Positions 54,031 through 64,000 of a DNA stretch of 64,000 nt are shown piece by piece. This DNA comes from Cepaea nemoralis. Taxonomy: Eukaryota > Mollusca > Gastropoda > Stylommatophora > Helicidae. The notes under the pieces are model-generated. The model did no database searches and was not told the origin of the DNA. It saw only the letters and a program-made list of their open reading frames with translations. The translations under genes were made by a program, and so were the position numbers. Positions within the stretch are counted from its first letter, which is position 1. Every line of letters starts with the position of its first letter. The stretch is from positions 245,003 through 309,002 of the forward strand of contig JACEFZ010021687.1 in the NCBI GenBank assembly GCA_014155875.1. Direction: 5' to 3'.

Positions 54031-54575
54031 TCGCCGCAACGTCCTGTATGTGTCGTAATTCTGTTATGTAAAGCTGCCTTACTTTGTGTTATTTTATATT
54101 GTTTACATTTTCACAGCTTTACCGCAGATCCACCAAATTTTATTCATATTTTTACTATGTTTACAACTGCAACTAAGTGTACTATCTTAGTCTATTAATC
54201 GTTATATGTTGTTATCTGGGGTTTAGATTTATTTGCTTCATCTAAGCCGTTACCAGCTATCTTTTCTGTTTTTTTTTTTTTTTCTGATTTAGATCTACCT
54301 CCTGTCTTCTATTTATACTCCCTCACCATCCGCCTCTTATCTTCCATTTCAAATTTTCATTTTCTCTCCATTGCTCTCATTTTTTCATCTTTTATTTCTT
54401 CTCATCCCATCGTTACACCTTAATGTAGTCACCAGAGTGTCTTCTCCGTGACTATATGTTGTGTTTTGTGTGTGTGTTTGTTTGCTGATGAAAACTAGTC
54501 GCCGCAACGTCCTGTATGTGTCGTAATTCTGTTATGTAAAGCTGCATTACGTTGTGTTATTTTATATTGTTTCTT
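54031..54575 (+). repeat. 74-bp direct repeat flanking a pyrimidine-rich segment
   Basis: TCGCCGCAACGTCCTGTATG at 54031 recurs at 54499, and the match runs on for about 74 bp (to 54105 and 54575). Offset 468 bp. The interior is C/T-rich (54260-54420). No TG...CA or target duplication was seen, so it is not called an LTR pair. Confidence 0.75.
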
Positions 54576-55265
54576 GTTACATTAGTGTGGTTGTTTTCCT
54601 GTGACTTCCTTATTCGCATAAGAGATTTAGATGCTATAAATATTCTAATATCTTCTAATTAAAATATTGCCAGAACAACGACAATTTACGTCCTATTCAT
54701 TAAGACTTCCAGCTGTCATGGGATTTTATGTGTACTTCGTGCACACGGGACTTCATCTTTTTCATGCCCTATCAATTAAGTTTTCTTCTGCTGTCCTTTA
54801 TTTCACCATTGGGGTATATAGGCTCTCTTATATACACATTTTGAAATGTCAGGCACAGTTAATTAATGACATATTCTCAACAGATAATTCTAGATTACAA
54901 ATTGACTGTCTATCATTAATGACATATTCTTAACTAGTAATTATAAATCACACATTAACTGTCTGTCATTAATTATCTGTACTGGACATCCTGGATTGTA
55001 GCGATATTTCACCTCGACAATGAATGCCAGAGAAGATAGGAAAGGGAGATAATACCGATAAGTGTTCTAAATACGAATGATTCGAAATCAGTATGTGCGT
55101 AAGGGAGATAAATTGACGCTAATGAAAGACCTCGTTGAACGCGCCATTAAAGAACGACAGCCCCTGGAAAACCAGATTAAAAATGGTTGACAAGATGAAA
55201 AGAAAACTTGCATGCGTTTTAATTGTAGAGTCACACAGTTCAGTGGGATGCGATTTCCAGTAGTT
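54576..55265. other. Unassigned; short AT-rich direct repeats
   Basis: A 48-bp two-fold repeat containing TTAATGACATATTCT lies at about 54860-54970. No gene recognised. Confidence 0.45.
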
Positions 55266-55267
55266 AA

Positions 55268-55510
55268 AGTTTGTTCCATATCCTTTACAGGACTGTTACT
55301 GTCAACAGTTGTATGCTTTTGGTTGTTTGTGATTTCATGGCAAGTTTACGTTCAGTAGCTTTCCATTCCTTTCTGAACGACAGACATTCATACCATTGTA
55401 TGAAAACCAGCGCAAGGCAGTCTGCTGCCAAATTGTACGCAAATGTGTTTTGAACGCGGTATGCGGGATTACGATTTGCGTTCTTAACTCCTTCGCACCT
55501 GAGCCGGCTT
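55268..55510 (-). mobile_element. S3 SINE
   Basis: TCCTTTACAGGACTGTTACT, GTTTACGTTCAGTAGCTTTC, then GCGTTGGTTTTCATAC in reverse, and the head ending at CCTTCGCACCTG. Almost full length. Confidence 0.85.
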
Positions 55511-55559
55511 CCAGTAGTGGGTAGTGGTAAAATTGTGGTCAACCAGTACATCTGTCAAG

Positions 55560-55790
55560 GGGTCACGGTGGCGAATGGCTCCCCGCTGTCCTGTAGGTCC
55601 ATTGCCCATGTGTTCAAATCCCCATCGAGGTGAACGTTTTAAAAATGAGCCTTTTCTCCCAGATCGACCCAGCTTACAATGAGTACCAGAAAATGTCACT
55701 GGATGTAAAAACGGCCGGAATGATATTGACCACATCTTCTATTGCGTGCCGTTGGTACCATCAGTACCAGCAATGTTCTGTAGAACATTA
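55560..55790 (+). mobile_element. S5 SINE with clear tRNA-like head
   Basis: GGTCACGGTGGCGAATGGCT (A-box region), then CATGTGTTCAAATCCCC (B-box). The body ATGAGCCTTTTCTCCCAGAT, AAAACGGCCGGAATGATATT and GACCACATC is shared with the copy in the 885-bp repeat. Confidence 0.78.
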
Positions 55791-55799
55791 CTGCCCAAA

Positions 55800-56325
55800 T
55801 CAACCACTGGATACCGTTTGAAGAAGTACTAGTTCTAGAAGAACTAGAAGAATTAGAAGAAGAACTAAAAGAACTTCCAGAAGATCCTGGTGCTAACCAA
55901 CCCAAGATCCTCTCGCAGGTGTGTAGATATCTGAGACTATCTATTTTAATTGTTTCAGCTGAAGTATTATTCATTTGCTCACTTTATACGATATAAACTC
56001 TACAGTATGCAACTGACTAGATGCAGCGAAATATGCCAGGCAATGAATCGTGAAACTATTTGTTGTGGATTCTGTGTTTACATTTACTAAAAGGGTACAT
56101 TGTTTTGAATTTCACGAAGATCCTTTTATTGAATGTGATATAACGGTCAGCGTTGGCTGTCATGTACCTTCACAAGCAGTGTTCTGTGCTTGAAAATGTC
56201 CACTGCTGTTCTGGTCTACTTCATAAACCCATTCATTATATTATCCCGCTGCTGTCCTCTTCCTCTGAGACCATGAATTTCCCCAGTTGTCGCAATGTTT
56301 TACAATAACTTGGAATTAATATCTC
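55800..56325. other. No gene; short (AGAAGA)n at 55825-55880
   Basis: A GAA-rich tract AAGAACTAGAAGAATTAGAA lies near 55838. Otherwise nothing recognised. Confidence 0.45.
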
Positions 56326-56329
56326 AATT

Positions 56330-56530
56330 AGGTCAACATGGTGTGCTGATGCCGAGCTAGCGAGTTCAACCCCTGCACAGATCGGTTCGAGTACCTCAGA
56401 AGTTGGAGTGGTTTATTCTGGTGGCGGGGGACACTGGTAATAGGGAAAGCTAATCCACGCACAAATTTCAGCCCAGTGCACTAGAAGAAATAGCACATGT
56501 ATGGAATACGCTTGAGTTCAAAGCGAGCGA
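56330..56530 (+). mobile_element. S8 SINE-like fragment, copy 2
   Basis: TGGTGTGCTGATGCCGAGCT, CACAGATCGGTTCGAG, then GGGAAAGCTAATCCACGCAC and TTTCAGCCCAGTG parallel 21641-21870. Confidence 0.58.
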
Positions 56531-56539
56531 GCGAGCGAA

Positions 56540-56573
<34 letters not shown>

Positions 56574-56691
56574 ACACACACCACACAACACACACACACC
56601 ACACACACACACACCACCACCCACCCCCCCCCCCCCCCCCCACCACCCACACCACCACCCCCCCCACCCCCCACCACACCCACACCCCACC

Positions 56692-56750
<59 letters not shown>
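56540..56750. repeat. Poly-A, (CA)n and long poly-C tract
   Basis: An A-run (56540-56570), CACACCACAC-type sequence, and C-rich blocks ending in about 50 uninterrupted C (56693-56750). Probably the decayed tail of the preceding SINE plus expansion. Long runs like this are also where assemblies fail. Confidence 0.95.
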
Positions 56751-56751
<1 letters not shown>

Positions 56752-57225
56752 ATGTCTCAGTATATAGTAGTTATTTATTTCATTTTATTGCTATAAACTG
56801 AATTACAAATAATGATATTTACATCAAGGAGGGGACAACTGTCTATTAAAAGGAGTCATAACGTGGGAGGTATGATCTCTTGGGAGCCGTTAACATCACG
56901 GGAAGCGATGTCCGAATAGCTCAGTTTTCAATTTACAGTAAACGTGATGCACGATACCTGATATGCGGTGATATGTGTGTTGTTCGGTTAGTTGATTTCT
57001 TAACGATTACGAGTTTCACATAAATTAATATTCACATACGTGCTGCAGTCTCCATCCATAGATCACCAAAACATTCTCTCAGTAGTGGTGAATCGGCGGA
57101 AACGAAACGTAAAACTGGCAAACAGATAAGCATAATTAGAAAGTGACGAAATGGACTTTTCGGCTAGAGCCTTCGTCATGACACAAATAGCAAACATACA
57201 CTGAACTGATAAAACTGCACAGTCA
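56751..57225. other. No recognisable gene
   Basis: Nothing beyond short chance ORFs. Confidence 0.4.
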
Positions 57226-57229
57226 CCAT

Positions 57230-58215
57230 CATCATACAGCGCCTTGCCGGCTGGCGTGGGCAATCATGCCTCTCCACAAACTGCGATCTCCAAATCATGG
57301 ATCAATTCGTGTGTTGACTCCCTTCAGTACCATGACACAAGATTGTCAAGAATCTTCTCAGGATGTTTCCTCTATTTCTCTTTCCTCAAATCTTTCCGGT
57401 TGTCAAAACATGTTCCAGTCTATTTCTTCTCATAATGTGGCCAAAAGACGATGACTGCTTCTTTATAATGATTGTGATAAGTTGTCTTTGCAACTCAGCT
57501 TCCCTCAAAACATCCAGATTGTTCATTTTGGCTGTCCAATTATCGTTCAGCATTCTTCTATAAAACCACATCTCCAAGGCTTGCAGGTATTTTTCGCATG
57601 TTAACTATCTGTCCAGGACTCGCAATCGATTGTTTCAACTGGTTCTATGTAACATGCAAGAATTTTTTTTCTAACTTTCAAGGACAATGACTTTTTGCAC
57701 AAAACGTTCTTCATTTGATAGAATGCAGTTTTTGCTTGTCCTATTCTATACTTTATCTCAATTATGCATTATCCATCTGATGTTATCCATATGCCTAGAT
57801 ATCTGAATTTCTGCACTTGCCCCAAAATAACGTCATTTACTTCAACTGTACATTCAGGCACAATCTATTTTTTTGTTTTTTTATATCACCATGACTTCTG
57901 CCTTTCTGTTTTTCAAACTAAGGCCTATTCTTTCACTTTCTACAACTACTGTGTCAATCATTTCCTGTAGATCCTTCTGACTTGTTGCAATTAATACGGT
58001 GTCATCAGTGCCACATAGCAAACATAGCGGGCACGCCAACACAGGACATATAAACAGGATAACGGAAGTTGTTTATATTATGTCCACTAAACAGGATCCC
58101 TGAGATATTTTCTGTACCTCTCATTATATGTTCACTGTACAGTGAAAACAAATCTGAAGACATTACACAACCTTGCGTGACGCCCTTCTTTAAGCACTGA
58201 AATTTTCGTACTAGA
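57230..58215 (-). pseudogene. LINE E reverse transcriptase, C-terminal two thirds
   Basis: Minus strand. Motif B LKKGVTQGCVMSSDLFSLYS lies near 58190-58140, then EHIMRGTENISGIL. The ADD motif is not clear. Further on are MEMWFYRRMLNDNWTAKMNN (57577-57500), SSFGHIMRRNRLEHVLTTGK (57450-57390) and the last residues SLWRGMIAHASRQGAV near 57270-57240. It is closely related to LINE C. Several stops lie between 57580 and 58000. The 5' side ends at a (GT)n/poly-G microsatellite (58217-58322), and an ATG-type tail is visible near 57232. Confidence 0.85.
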
Positions 58216-58216
58216 G

Positions 58217-58322
58217 GGTTGGGGGGGGGGGGGGGGGTGTATATGTGTGTGTGTATGTGTGTGTGTGTATGTGTGTGTGTATGTGTGTGTGTGTGTGTGT
58301 GTGTGAGCGTGTGTGTGCGTGT
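58217..58322. repeat. Poly-G plus (GT)n microsatellite
   Basis: About 19 G followed by (GT)n with GTAT and GTGAGC interruptions. It abuts LINE E. Confidence 0.97.
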
Positions 58323-58685
58323 GTAAAATAGCCTAGTAAATCCAGTTGAGGACATGCAAATATCTAACTTTTAAATGAATAGAATACTTCAGTAAAATGT
58401 TAACATTCACTCCACTTGTACAAAATCTCCAGCTGAAGTCCCTTTTTCGGTACAGCTGGCGGGGCGTCTGAAGTCTGCGCGCGCACTCTAAAACTCTTCT
58501 TGTTTATGACTTTTTCAAAGGAGACGAGTGAACTTTCAATCAGTAACTTCATTTTACCAGGATTTGAAACTCCGTGCCTCTCGTCAGTTATTGATCTTTG
58601 CTTCCTCTACACTTTTTATTGTTTCCACTGACAATATATTTTTTTTTCACAAATAATAAAAGAAAAGGAACCCTTTTGTCAATTT
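58323..58685. other. No recognisable gene
   Basis: No ORF of note and no repeat seen. Confidence 0.4.
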
Positions 58686-58689
58686 TTTT

Positions 58690-58932
58690 AAGCATGTTAG
58701 GTATATAATGCTGGCCCCAATATTTTGTATAGACCAATCGATACTCGATGGATCATGAGATCAGTATCATGCCTTTACTTCCCAGGAAAAAGTCGAAATG
58801 GCCATTTTAGGCCTCAGTCGAACTGAGAGTCGAAATTAATGTTGAAAAATTCTCTTTGATGGGAATTCGAACACATGAGGCACACGGCAGCAGGCAAAAA
58901 TGCTAGCAACTACGCCATCGCAGCTCCCGTGA
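58690..58932 (-). mobile_element. S6-type tRNA-derived SINE
   Basis: Minus strand head GGGAGCTGCGATGGCGTAGT, then TGCTAGCATTTTTGCC, B-box CATGTGTTCGAATTCCC near 58860-58875. A body with TTAGGCCTCAGTCG in inverse follows, and a 3' end TATAGACCAATCGATACTCG. Confidence 0.75.
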
Positions 58933-59325
58933 GACATTGTCTGTCTGTTTATTTGTGAGTCAGTCTACCACACTGCCTGGCTCTCCCATTGTTGTAATTG
59001 TCTGTGTATATCATTGTTTGTCAGTCCATCTGTCCCTCTGTGTGTTGTCGCTCCCATCCATCTATCCATTCATGCCTGTATCTACTCAATTATGCTCAAT
59101 CCATAAAATCATTCACCGGGACATTTAACTGTATGTCCAATATATATATATACCAATACGACATATCTAGGCAGACCTTCTGGCCTAGAGAGAATAGTGG
59201 GAGATACATTCTATGGACCACGGAGTGGAGTTTATACAAGAGACAACATTGCAAATACAAATTTCAAGTGAACGAGAGAAGAAGAAGTAGAAGAAGAATG
59301 TCCATCATTCCATCGATCGATCGTC
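58933..59325. other. Unassigned; (TA)n at 59141-59152
   Basis: CTGTCTGTTTATTTGTGAG-type simple sequence near 58940-59080. A short (AGA)n lies at 59277-59297. Confidence 0.4.
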
Positions 59326-59329
59326 ACCT

Positions 59330-59576
59330 TCATCCGTCACTATCATGTGTCCTGCCAAACGGCACAGAAACCCGTTTCTCTCCACAAATCTCGACCATTG
59401 AAGTTTTATATCAGTTCTACAGCTGACATTCCCTCTTGCCATCCTCTTAGACTATCAAGCATCATTGACTCTGCCTCTTCCAAAGCTGGTCTCTCCAGTC
59501 GTCACGATGTTATCCAATGTCTCTCTTCCCACCACACGACAAAAAGTAAGGTTTGCCGCTAGCTTATAGCAGTATA
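59330..59576 (-). pseudogene. LINE remnant, C-terminal part
   Basis: Minus strand: TFCRVVGRETLDNIVTTGET near 59555-59500, SFGRGRVNDA, then FVERNGFLCRLAGHM-like text. It is the continuation of 59735-59910 across the fold-back MITE. Related to LINE C/E. Confidence 0.72.
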
Positions 59577-59732
59577 TAGGGTGTATTTTTAATGACTGTG
59601 CAGTGTTTGAAACTATTGCCGGTCCAAGTGTTGTATTCACCCTCTGTAAAGTTCATGCAACATAATAGGTAAACACAAAACTTGGACCGGCAATATTTTC
59701 ACACACTGTACAGTCATTAAAAATACACCCTG
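59577..59732. mobile_element. Fold-back MITE, copy 3 (156 bp), inserted in a LINE
   Basis: Nearly perfect hairpin: the left arm AGGGTGTATTTTTAATGACT and TATTGCCGGTCCAAG are matched in inverse on the right. The TA duplication lies at 59575-59576 and 59733-59734. Removing the element reconnects the two LINE pieces. Confidence 0.88.
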
Positions 59733-59734
59733 TA

Positions 59735-59915
59735 TAATGTTCTACTTTCATGGTGCCCCACTCCGGCAAACGTTGTTGGGTACTCTGGCAGTCCAATGTA
59801 TTCGCTTTGTTTCAGGAGCCACAATGTCAATTCCAATGCCTCCAATCTCTTCCTTGTGTGTTCGTTCACACTCCAAGATTCATTCACACAACAGAACATG
59901 TTTGGTGCAACATTT
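59735..59915 (-). pseudogene. LINE remnant, RT-distal part
   Basis: Minus strand CCVNESWSVNEHTRKRLEAL and ELTLWLLKQSEYIGLPEYPT match the 'C.ES.....K.LEA.E.W...' region after the RT in this LINE group. Interrupted by the MITE. Confidence 0.7.
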
Positions 59916-60063
59916 CAATCCAAATATGCATTCTCAAATAAATCAATACACAGATTCAGCACAACACCATCAGTCTGTCGACCCATCTTTCTGTCTATCA
60001 TTCTATCTGTCTATCTGTGCATATTTATGTGTTGTACATATTTAAGTCAGGTCTTAGTCGCTA

Positions 60064-60302
60064 TGCTTGCTCCGTGGCCAAGGGTTAGGGGTGCAGTTCG
60101 CAATCCCGCATACCGTGTTCGAAATACAGCTGGGAGCGATGTGGCAGCAGAACGAATAACGTTGGTTTTTTTTATTAAATGGTATGTGTGCAGGTCGTTC
60201 AGAAAGCAATAGCAAACTACTGAACGTAAACTTGCCCAGGAATCACGAACAACCAAAAACAATGCTGTGATTGACTGCTACGTCCTGTAAAGGATATGCA
60301 AC
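60064..60302 (+). mobile_element. S3 SINE
   Basis: TGCTCCGTGGCCAAGGGTTA, GGTGCAGTTCGCAATCCCGC, then GTTCGAAATACAGCTGGGAG. TCGTTCAGAAAGCAATAGCA and the end CGTCCTGTAAAGGATATGCA follow. Confidence 0.88.
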
Positions 60303-60494
60303 TAACTTAGTCACTATGACTGAGCTACCGTATGACAGTAGACGTTACTTCCTGCTTTCTATTAGCGCTGAATGTTGGGCGGCGCTGGCCACGTCAGACA
60401 TCCCACATTATGCCAACAGGTTCCAGTGTAGGGGTGCAATTGGGAGAACACAAGCCTTATCCTGGTGCAAGGAAATGCAGCCTAACGACTAATT

Positions 60495-60660
60495 GTCATG
60501 GTAGAGCAGACCAGGCCCTAAGCTGTGGTCGGCAACTGGTCTAGGATCGAATCTCCTACATGCAGACAGCTAGAACATTTAAAGATTAAGCACAACCCAC
60601 CACTGGCAACGCTGATCGTATTCCGCCATGAACCTTAAGCCTTTTCCACGTTAGATTTGA
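60495..60660 (+). mobile_element. S7 SINE, copy 2
   Basis: Head CATGGTAGAGCAGACCAGGC (A-box), GTCTAGGATCGAATCTCC (B-box). Body AGCACAACCCACCACTGGCA and ACGCTGATCGTATTC shared with 39293-39440. Confidence 0.72.
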
Positions 60661-60839
60661 AGTGGTGGGTTGTGCTCAATCTGTAAACCTCAAATTCCGA
60701 AACAACAAAATAAATCAGTTAGGACATTGCTTTACTGATCAGGCAGCTTCTGCAGCTTGTATTGTTCCAGACGTATTGGTGTTACCTTTCCTCTGCAGTA
60801 AACTAGACAGGCCGGGAGAGGGATCATACTGCATGAGCC

Positions 60840-61000
60840 ACACATGGTCTCTACTATTCAGACCAGGCTTTGTGCTATGCATGTTTATTAAGCACCATGA
60901 TATATCCTGGGAAGTTGAATCTGCCGGTGTGATATTGATTACCACACCCACCGAGAGCCGATTGGTCTATAAGAATATGGATCTAACACCACATATCGAA
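60840..61000 (+). mobile_element. S5 SINE, 3' part
   Basis: TGATATATCCTGGGAAGTTG, then CTGCCGGTGTGATATTGATT and GAGCCGATTGGTCTATAAG, followed by ATGGATCTAACACC. The head lies upstream and is degraded. Confidence 0.68.
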
Positions 61001-61009
61001 TACGCCTCA

Positions 61010-61605
61010 AGGAGTGTAAGAGATCCCTCTACCATTTACTTAGTCGATACGCCTCAAGGCGTGTAAGAGATCCCTCTACCATTTACTTAGTCGATACGCC
61101 TCAAGGCGTTTAAGAGATCCCTCTACCATTTACTTAGTCGATACCCAATAGACGTGTAAGAGATCCCTCTACCATTTACTTAGTCGATATGCCTCAAGGT
61201 GTGTAAGAAATCCCTCTACCATTTACTTAGTCGATACCCGATACACGTGTAAGAGATCCCTCTACCATTTACTTAGTCGATACCCGATACACGTGTAAGA
61301 GATCCCTCTACCATTTAGTTAGTCGATACCCGATAGGCGTGTAAGAGATCCCTCTACCATTTACTTAGTCGATACCCGATACACGTGTAAGAGATCCCTC
61401 TACCATTTAGTTAGTCGATACCCGATAGGCGTGTAAGAGATCCCTCTACCATTTACTTAGTCGATACCCGATAGGCGTGTAAGAGATCCCTCTACCATTC
61501 ACTTAGTCGATATGCCTCAAGGCGTGTAAGAGATCCCTCTACCATTTACTTAGTCGATACGCCGATAGGCGTGTAAGGCATCCCTCTACCATTTACTTAA
61601 TCAGC
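61010..61605. repeat. 46-bp minisatellite, about 13 units
   Basis: Unit GTGTAAGAGATCCCTCTACC, then ATTTACTTAGTCGATACCCG and ATACAC. Two alternative linkers (CGCCTCAAGGC versus CCGATACAC or CCGATAGGC) alternate in a non-random order. It starts inside the end of an S5 SINE. Confidence 0.96.
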
Positions 61606-62210
61606 TGAGAATCTGAGAATAACTTCACGCCCAGAGACATATCACAGAAAAATATTAACAAGAAACATTAACGAGATATCAAACCCTTCAAATCTTAAGA
61701 AAATATATTTCTATGGTTTGCTGCCAAATTTTCTAGGGGTTTTAACGCGCCCACACGTTATTGATTTTCTCTCTTTAACTGGCGTTTCCCTTGTACCACT
61801 TTGCATACATCTATTATTTTCATTTCCGTTCACTGTCATCCCTACTCCAATTTTCTCATCACATATTTGAGCTGCCCAGATGTAAGTGTGGGCTCGTGGC
61901 ATATCTCGAGGGTCTATATTAGAGGTCTCCACTTGTTATTACCAGAGCTGCTGATACGAGCAAAGTTTAGCCTATTAGTTATCTAATGTTGATGTTTATA
62001 ACGATCATAATGATTGGTGGTGGTGGTAATGATGATGGTGCTTAGTGTATTCATTATGATGTTGGTGGTTAGTGAGTTAATTATAATGATGATGGTGCTT
62101 AGTGTGTTCATTATGTTGTTGGTGGTTAGATTGGGAGTCAGTCAGCTATACGGTGTATACGTGGTATTAAAGATATCCTAGGGCAAGAAAACGACATGAG
62201 GCAAGGGAAC
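61606..62210. other. No gene; two-fold 54-bp repeat at 62010-62140
   Basis: GATGATGGTGCTTAGTGTAT and GTTGGTGGTTAG recur once. Nothing else recognised. Confidence 0.45.
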
Positions 62211-62214
62211 AGTC

Positions 62215-62576
62215 GGAGGATTGAGAGTCTTTCCGTGTAGCTATGAAAGAATATGGTTTCTGAGAAAAATGCAAAGAATACAATGGACAGACAGAAAAAC
62301 CAATGAACAAGTTCTACAAAAAGAAAATGAAAACCGCAAATTGATTAGAGAAATTAGATGTAGACAGTGAAGATGCTTTGGGCACATTATGAGAAGACAT
62401 ATACTAGAGAACTTGGTGACAACTGGCAAGATTAAGGGGAAAAGAAGGCAGAGTAGTAAATATATGACGGCTTGACACATGACATGATGGAGACAAGAAC
62501 ACAGAGTTGATCCACGACCTTGGTGATCGCGTGAGATGGGGGAAAATTACCGTCCACGCTTATAGACATCGTACAT

Positions 62577-62580
<4 letters not shown>
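62215..62580 (+). pseudogene. LINE F C-terminus (LINE C family)
   Basis: Plus-strand sequence parallels the minus-strand LINE C at 25740-24125: VSEKNAKNTMDRQKNQ-type text in one frame (MQRIQWTDRKTNEQVLQKEN in another), RCFGHIMRRHILENLVTTGK (frameshifted, near 62365-62430), and the last residues near 62500-62560 followed by CATGATG. Here the LINE is uninterrupted at the place where LINE D sits in the other copy. Confidence 0.8.
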
Positions 62581-62816
<236 letters not shown>

Positions 62817-63336
62817 GGACAGACGCTCTGCAAAGGATTTACTACATTATAATTATTAAATTAAAATTTAATTCATGACACCATAGCAAGATACATTAAA
62901 ACTCCAAAGTATTGATAGTATCAACAACACATCAATTCTAGGATAGAATGTCAGCAAAGGGAACCACAGTTGCGTAGTGACTATAGTGTGTTTATTTGTA
63001 TCTGCCCCAATATAAAATTCCATATCTCAGTAACCAACTGAAGGAAAATGATGAGATTTAGCATATAGCCTTATCATTATGTCCATCCAACAAAACAATT
63101 TTTGTTCTGGAGATATTACAGCAGATTTCAAATTTTGTTTATATGCGGTATATAATTTACGGGTCAGAGATGAAATTCATAATTTTAAATGTATTACAGC
63201 GTAGCGAGACAATCAGTGTTCAATGTTGAATATTTTACGTTTTTCATGGGATTGGCCTTATGCAAAGAACCACGCGCAGTTTAAACTGGGACTGTTCAGA
63301 GGTGTCGTTAAACTGTCGGTTATTTCATGAAACCTG

Positions 63337-63364
63337 ATTATTATTATTATTATTATTATTATTT
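63337..63364. repeat. (ATT)n microsatellite inside Sailor copy 2
   Basis: About nine ATT triplets, replacing sequence that is TTTTTTTTAAAA in copy 1. Confidence 0.95.
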
Positions 63365-63689
63365 AAAATCTTAGCACTTATCGCTAACATTGAAATGTGT
63401 GAATATTTTTCAATGTGATTGAATGCGAAATTGTGTATACACTTCAAAGCATCGCTATGAAGTTGTACACACATTTTTGTATAGAAGCTGATCGCAGGAA
63501 ACTGTTTTATACTATTACAAATTCCGAAAAAAAGAAAAGTGTATGCATTGGGTTTGAGTAAACGGTCATTTCGTCGATGGGTGCAAGAATCTGGAATTAA
63601 ACCACCACGCAAATAACCAAACGGTAGGTAGAAAGGTTATTGTAGACAGCTTTGACAAAGATGTCATAAGGCGAGCTATTTAAAAAATG

Positions 63690-63898
63690 CTTTAAAAAGT
63701 CGCTTGATATACGACAGGATCGACTTCATTGCACCGGGTTCTATCCCATATGGCTCGGTCTCTTTCCGCAGCGCAGAAAGCATCGCACAAAGCACGAACA
63801 CCGCAGCTCCGAAAAATTTAACTCGTGAACCGAAGGATGCGGCCCGGAATCGAACCCACAACCTGTGGAGCCCGAGTCAAAAGGCTTGACCACTTAGC
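63690..63898 (-). mobile_element. S2 SINE in Sailor copy 2 (same site as in copy 1)
   Basis: Minus-strand S2 with the variants GAACCGAAGGATGCGGCCCG and TTAACTCGTG also present in the copy at 31459-31704. It sits at the same transposon position (after RAIIKML/RAI). The head is damaged (ACCACTTAGC), and part of the core (TCTAGCGACGACC region) is deleted. Confidence 0.88.
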
Positions 63899-64000
63899 TT
63901 GTAAAAATGCTGGATGCCAAAGAAACAGTGACTGTAAGAAAACTTAGGGTTTGGTTGAGAAAGAACAATAACATAGAGCTATCCAAAACAACTTTGTGGC

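Larger units (their letters stand above)
62985..64000 (+). mobile_element. Sailor (DD82E) transposon, copy 2, cut by the window end
   Basis: The left terminus CTATAGTGTGTTTATTTG (about 62980) and 5' region align inversely with 31958-32400. The transposase N-terminus is at 63463-63690, an S2 SINE at 63690-63898, and the transposase continues (LDAKETVTVRKLRVWLRKNN) to the end of the window. A stop (ACGCAAATAA) and indels show decay. The catalytic part lies outside the window. Confidence 0.87.

Overview
This 64 kb window looks like intergenic or intronic DNA from an animal with a repeat-rich genome. I read it as an invertebrate, plausibly a mollusc or another lophotrochozoan; that assignment is inference. 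The evidence is dense tRNA-derived SINEs, several non-LTR retrotransposon lineages, hAT, Tigger, mariner and DD82E transposon pieces, long microsatellites and minisatellites, and no bacterial-style gene packing. I found no intact host protein-coding gene. The only plausible functional RNA gene is a tRNA-Leu(CAG) at 14824-14907.

The main feature is at 721-11604: a 10.9 kb LTR-retrotransposon-like element with two nearly identical direct repeats of about 3.8 kb (721-4525 and 7798-11604). Each repeat starts TGTGG and ends CCACA, and a perfect 5-bp target duplication (GCTGT) flanks the whole. Neither the 3.3 kb interior nor the LTRs carry a readable gag or pol. This is the layout of plant LARDs (large retrotransposon derivatives), which I would not expect in an animal. 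It sits inside the reverse transcriptase of an older LINE on the minus strand; the LINE resumes on both sides (1-715 and 11610-12005).

From 12 to 34 kb there is a mosaic. It contains a TA-flanked MITE (12651-13037), a LINE C-terminus with a zinc finger (13408-13959), the tRNA-Leu, four SINE families, a Tigger-like element (16373-18072), a 32-bp and a 49-bp minisatellite, and a heavily nested LINE (24125-28980, minus). That LINE is broken by an I/Jockey-like LINE with RNase H (12-bp target duplication), a SINE and a GTF2IRD2-type hAT element. A DD82E (Sailor-type) transposon with a SINE inside follows at 30490-32400.

From 34 to 64 kb come long simple repeats, a 33-bp minisatellite, three hAT MITEs with perfect 8-bp duplications, a 156-bp fold-back MITE family, and (CTA)n tracts. 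A 2.2 kb satellite of 25/26-bp units lies between two 885-bp direct repeats. There are also 54-bp, 46-bp and 14-bp minisatellites, further LINE remnants, and a second Sailor copy cut by the window end. That copy carries the same SINE at the same site as the first.

SINE labels S1-S8 are local to this window. S1 has the head TGGTCTCGAGGTATGG and a CTAAA tail. S2 has the head CCGTGGCGAAGTGGTC and a GTCGACTTTTAAGCGAC end. S3 and S4 have different heads but share a 3' domain (AGAAAGCAATGGCAAACTA). S5 has the body GGTGTGATATTGACCAC. S6 covers assorted minus-strand tRNA-like heads. S7 shares AGCACAACCCACYACYKGCAAC. S8 shares GGGAAAGCTMATCCACRCAC. No operon-like cooperation exists; the 'interactions' here are insertions of one mobile element into another, and they allow relative dating.
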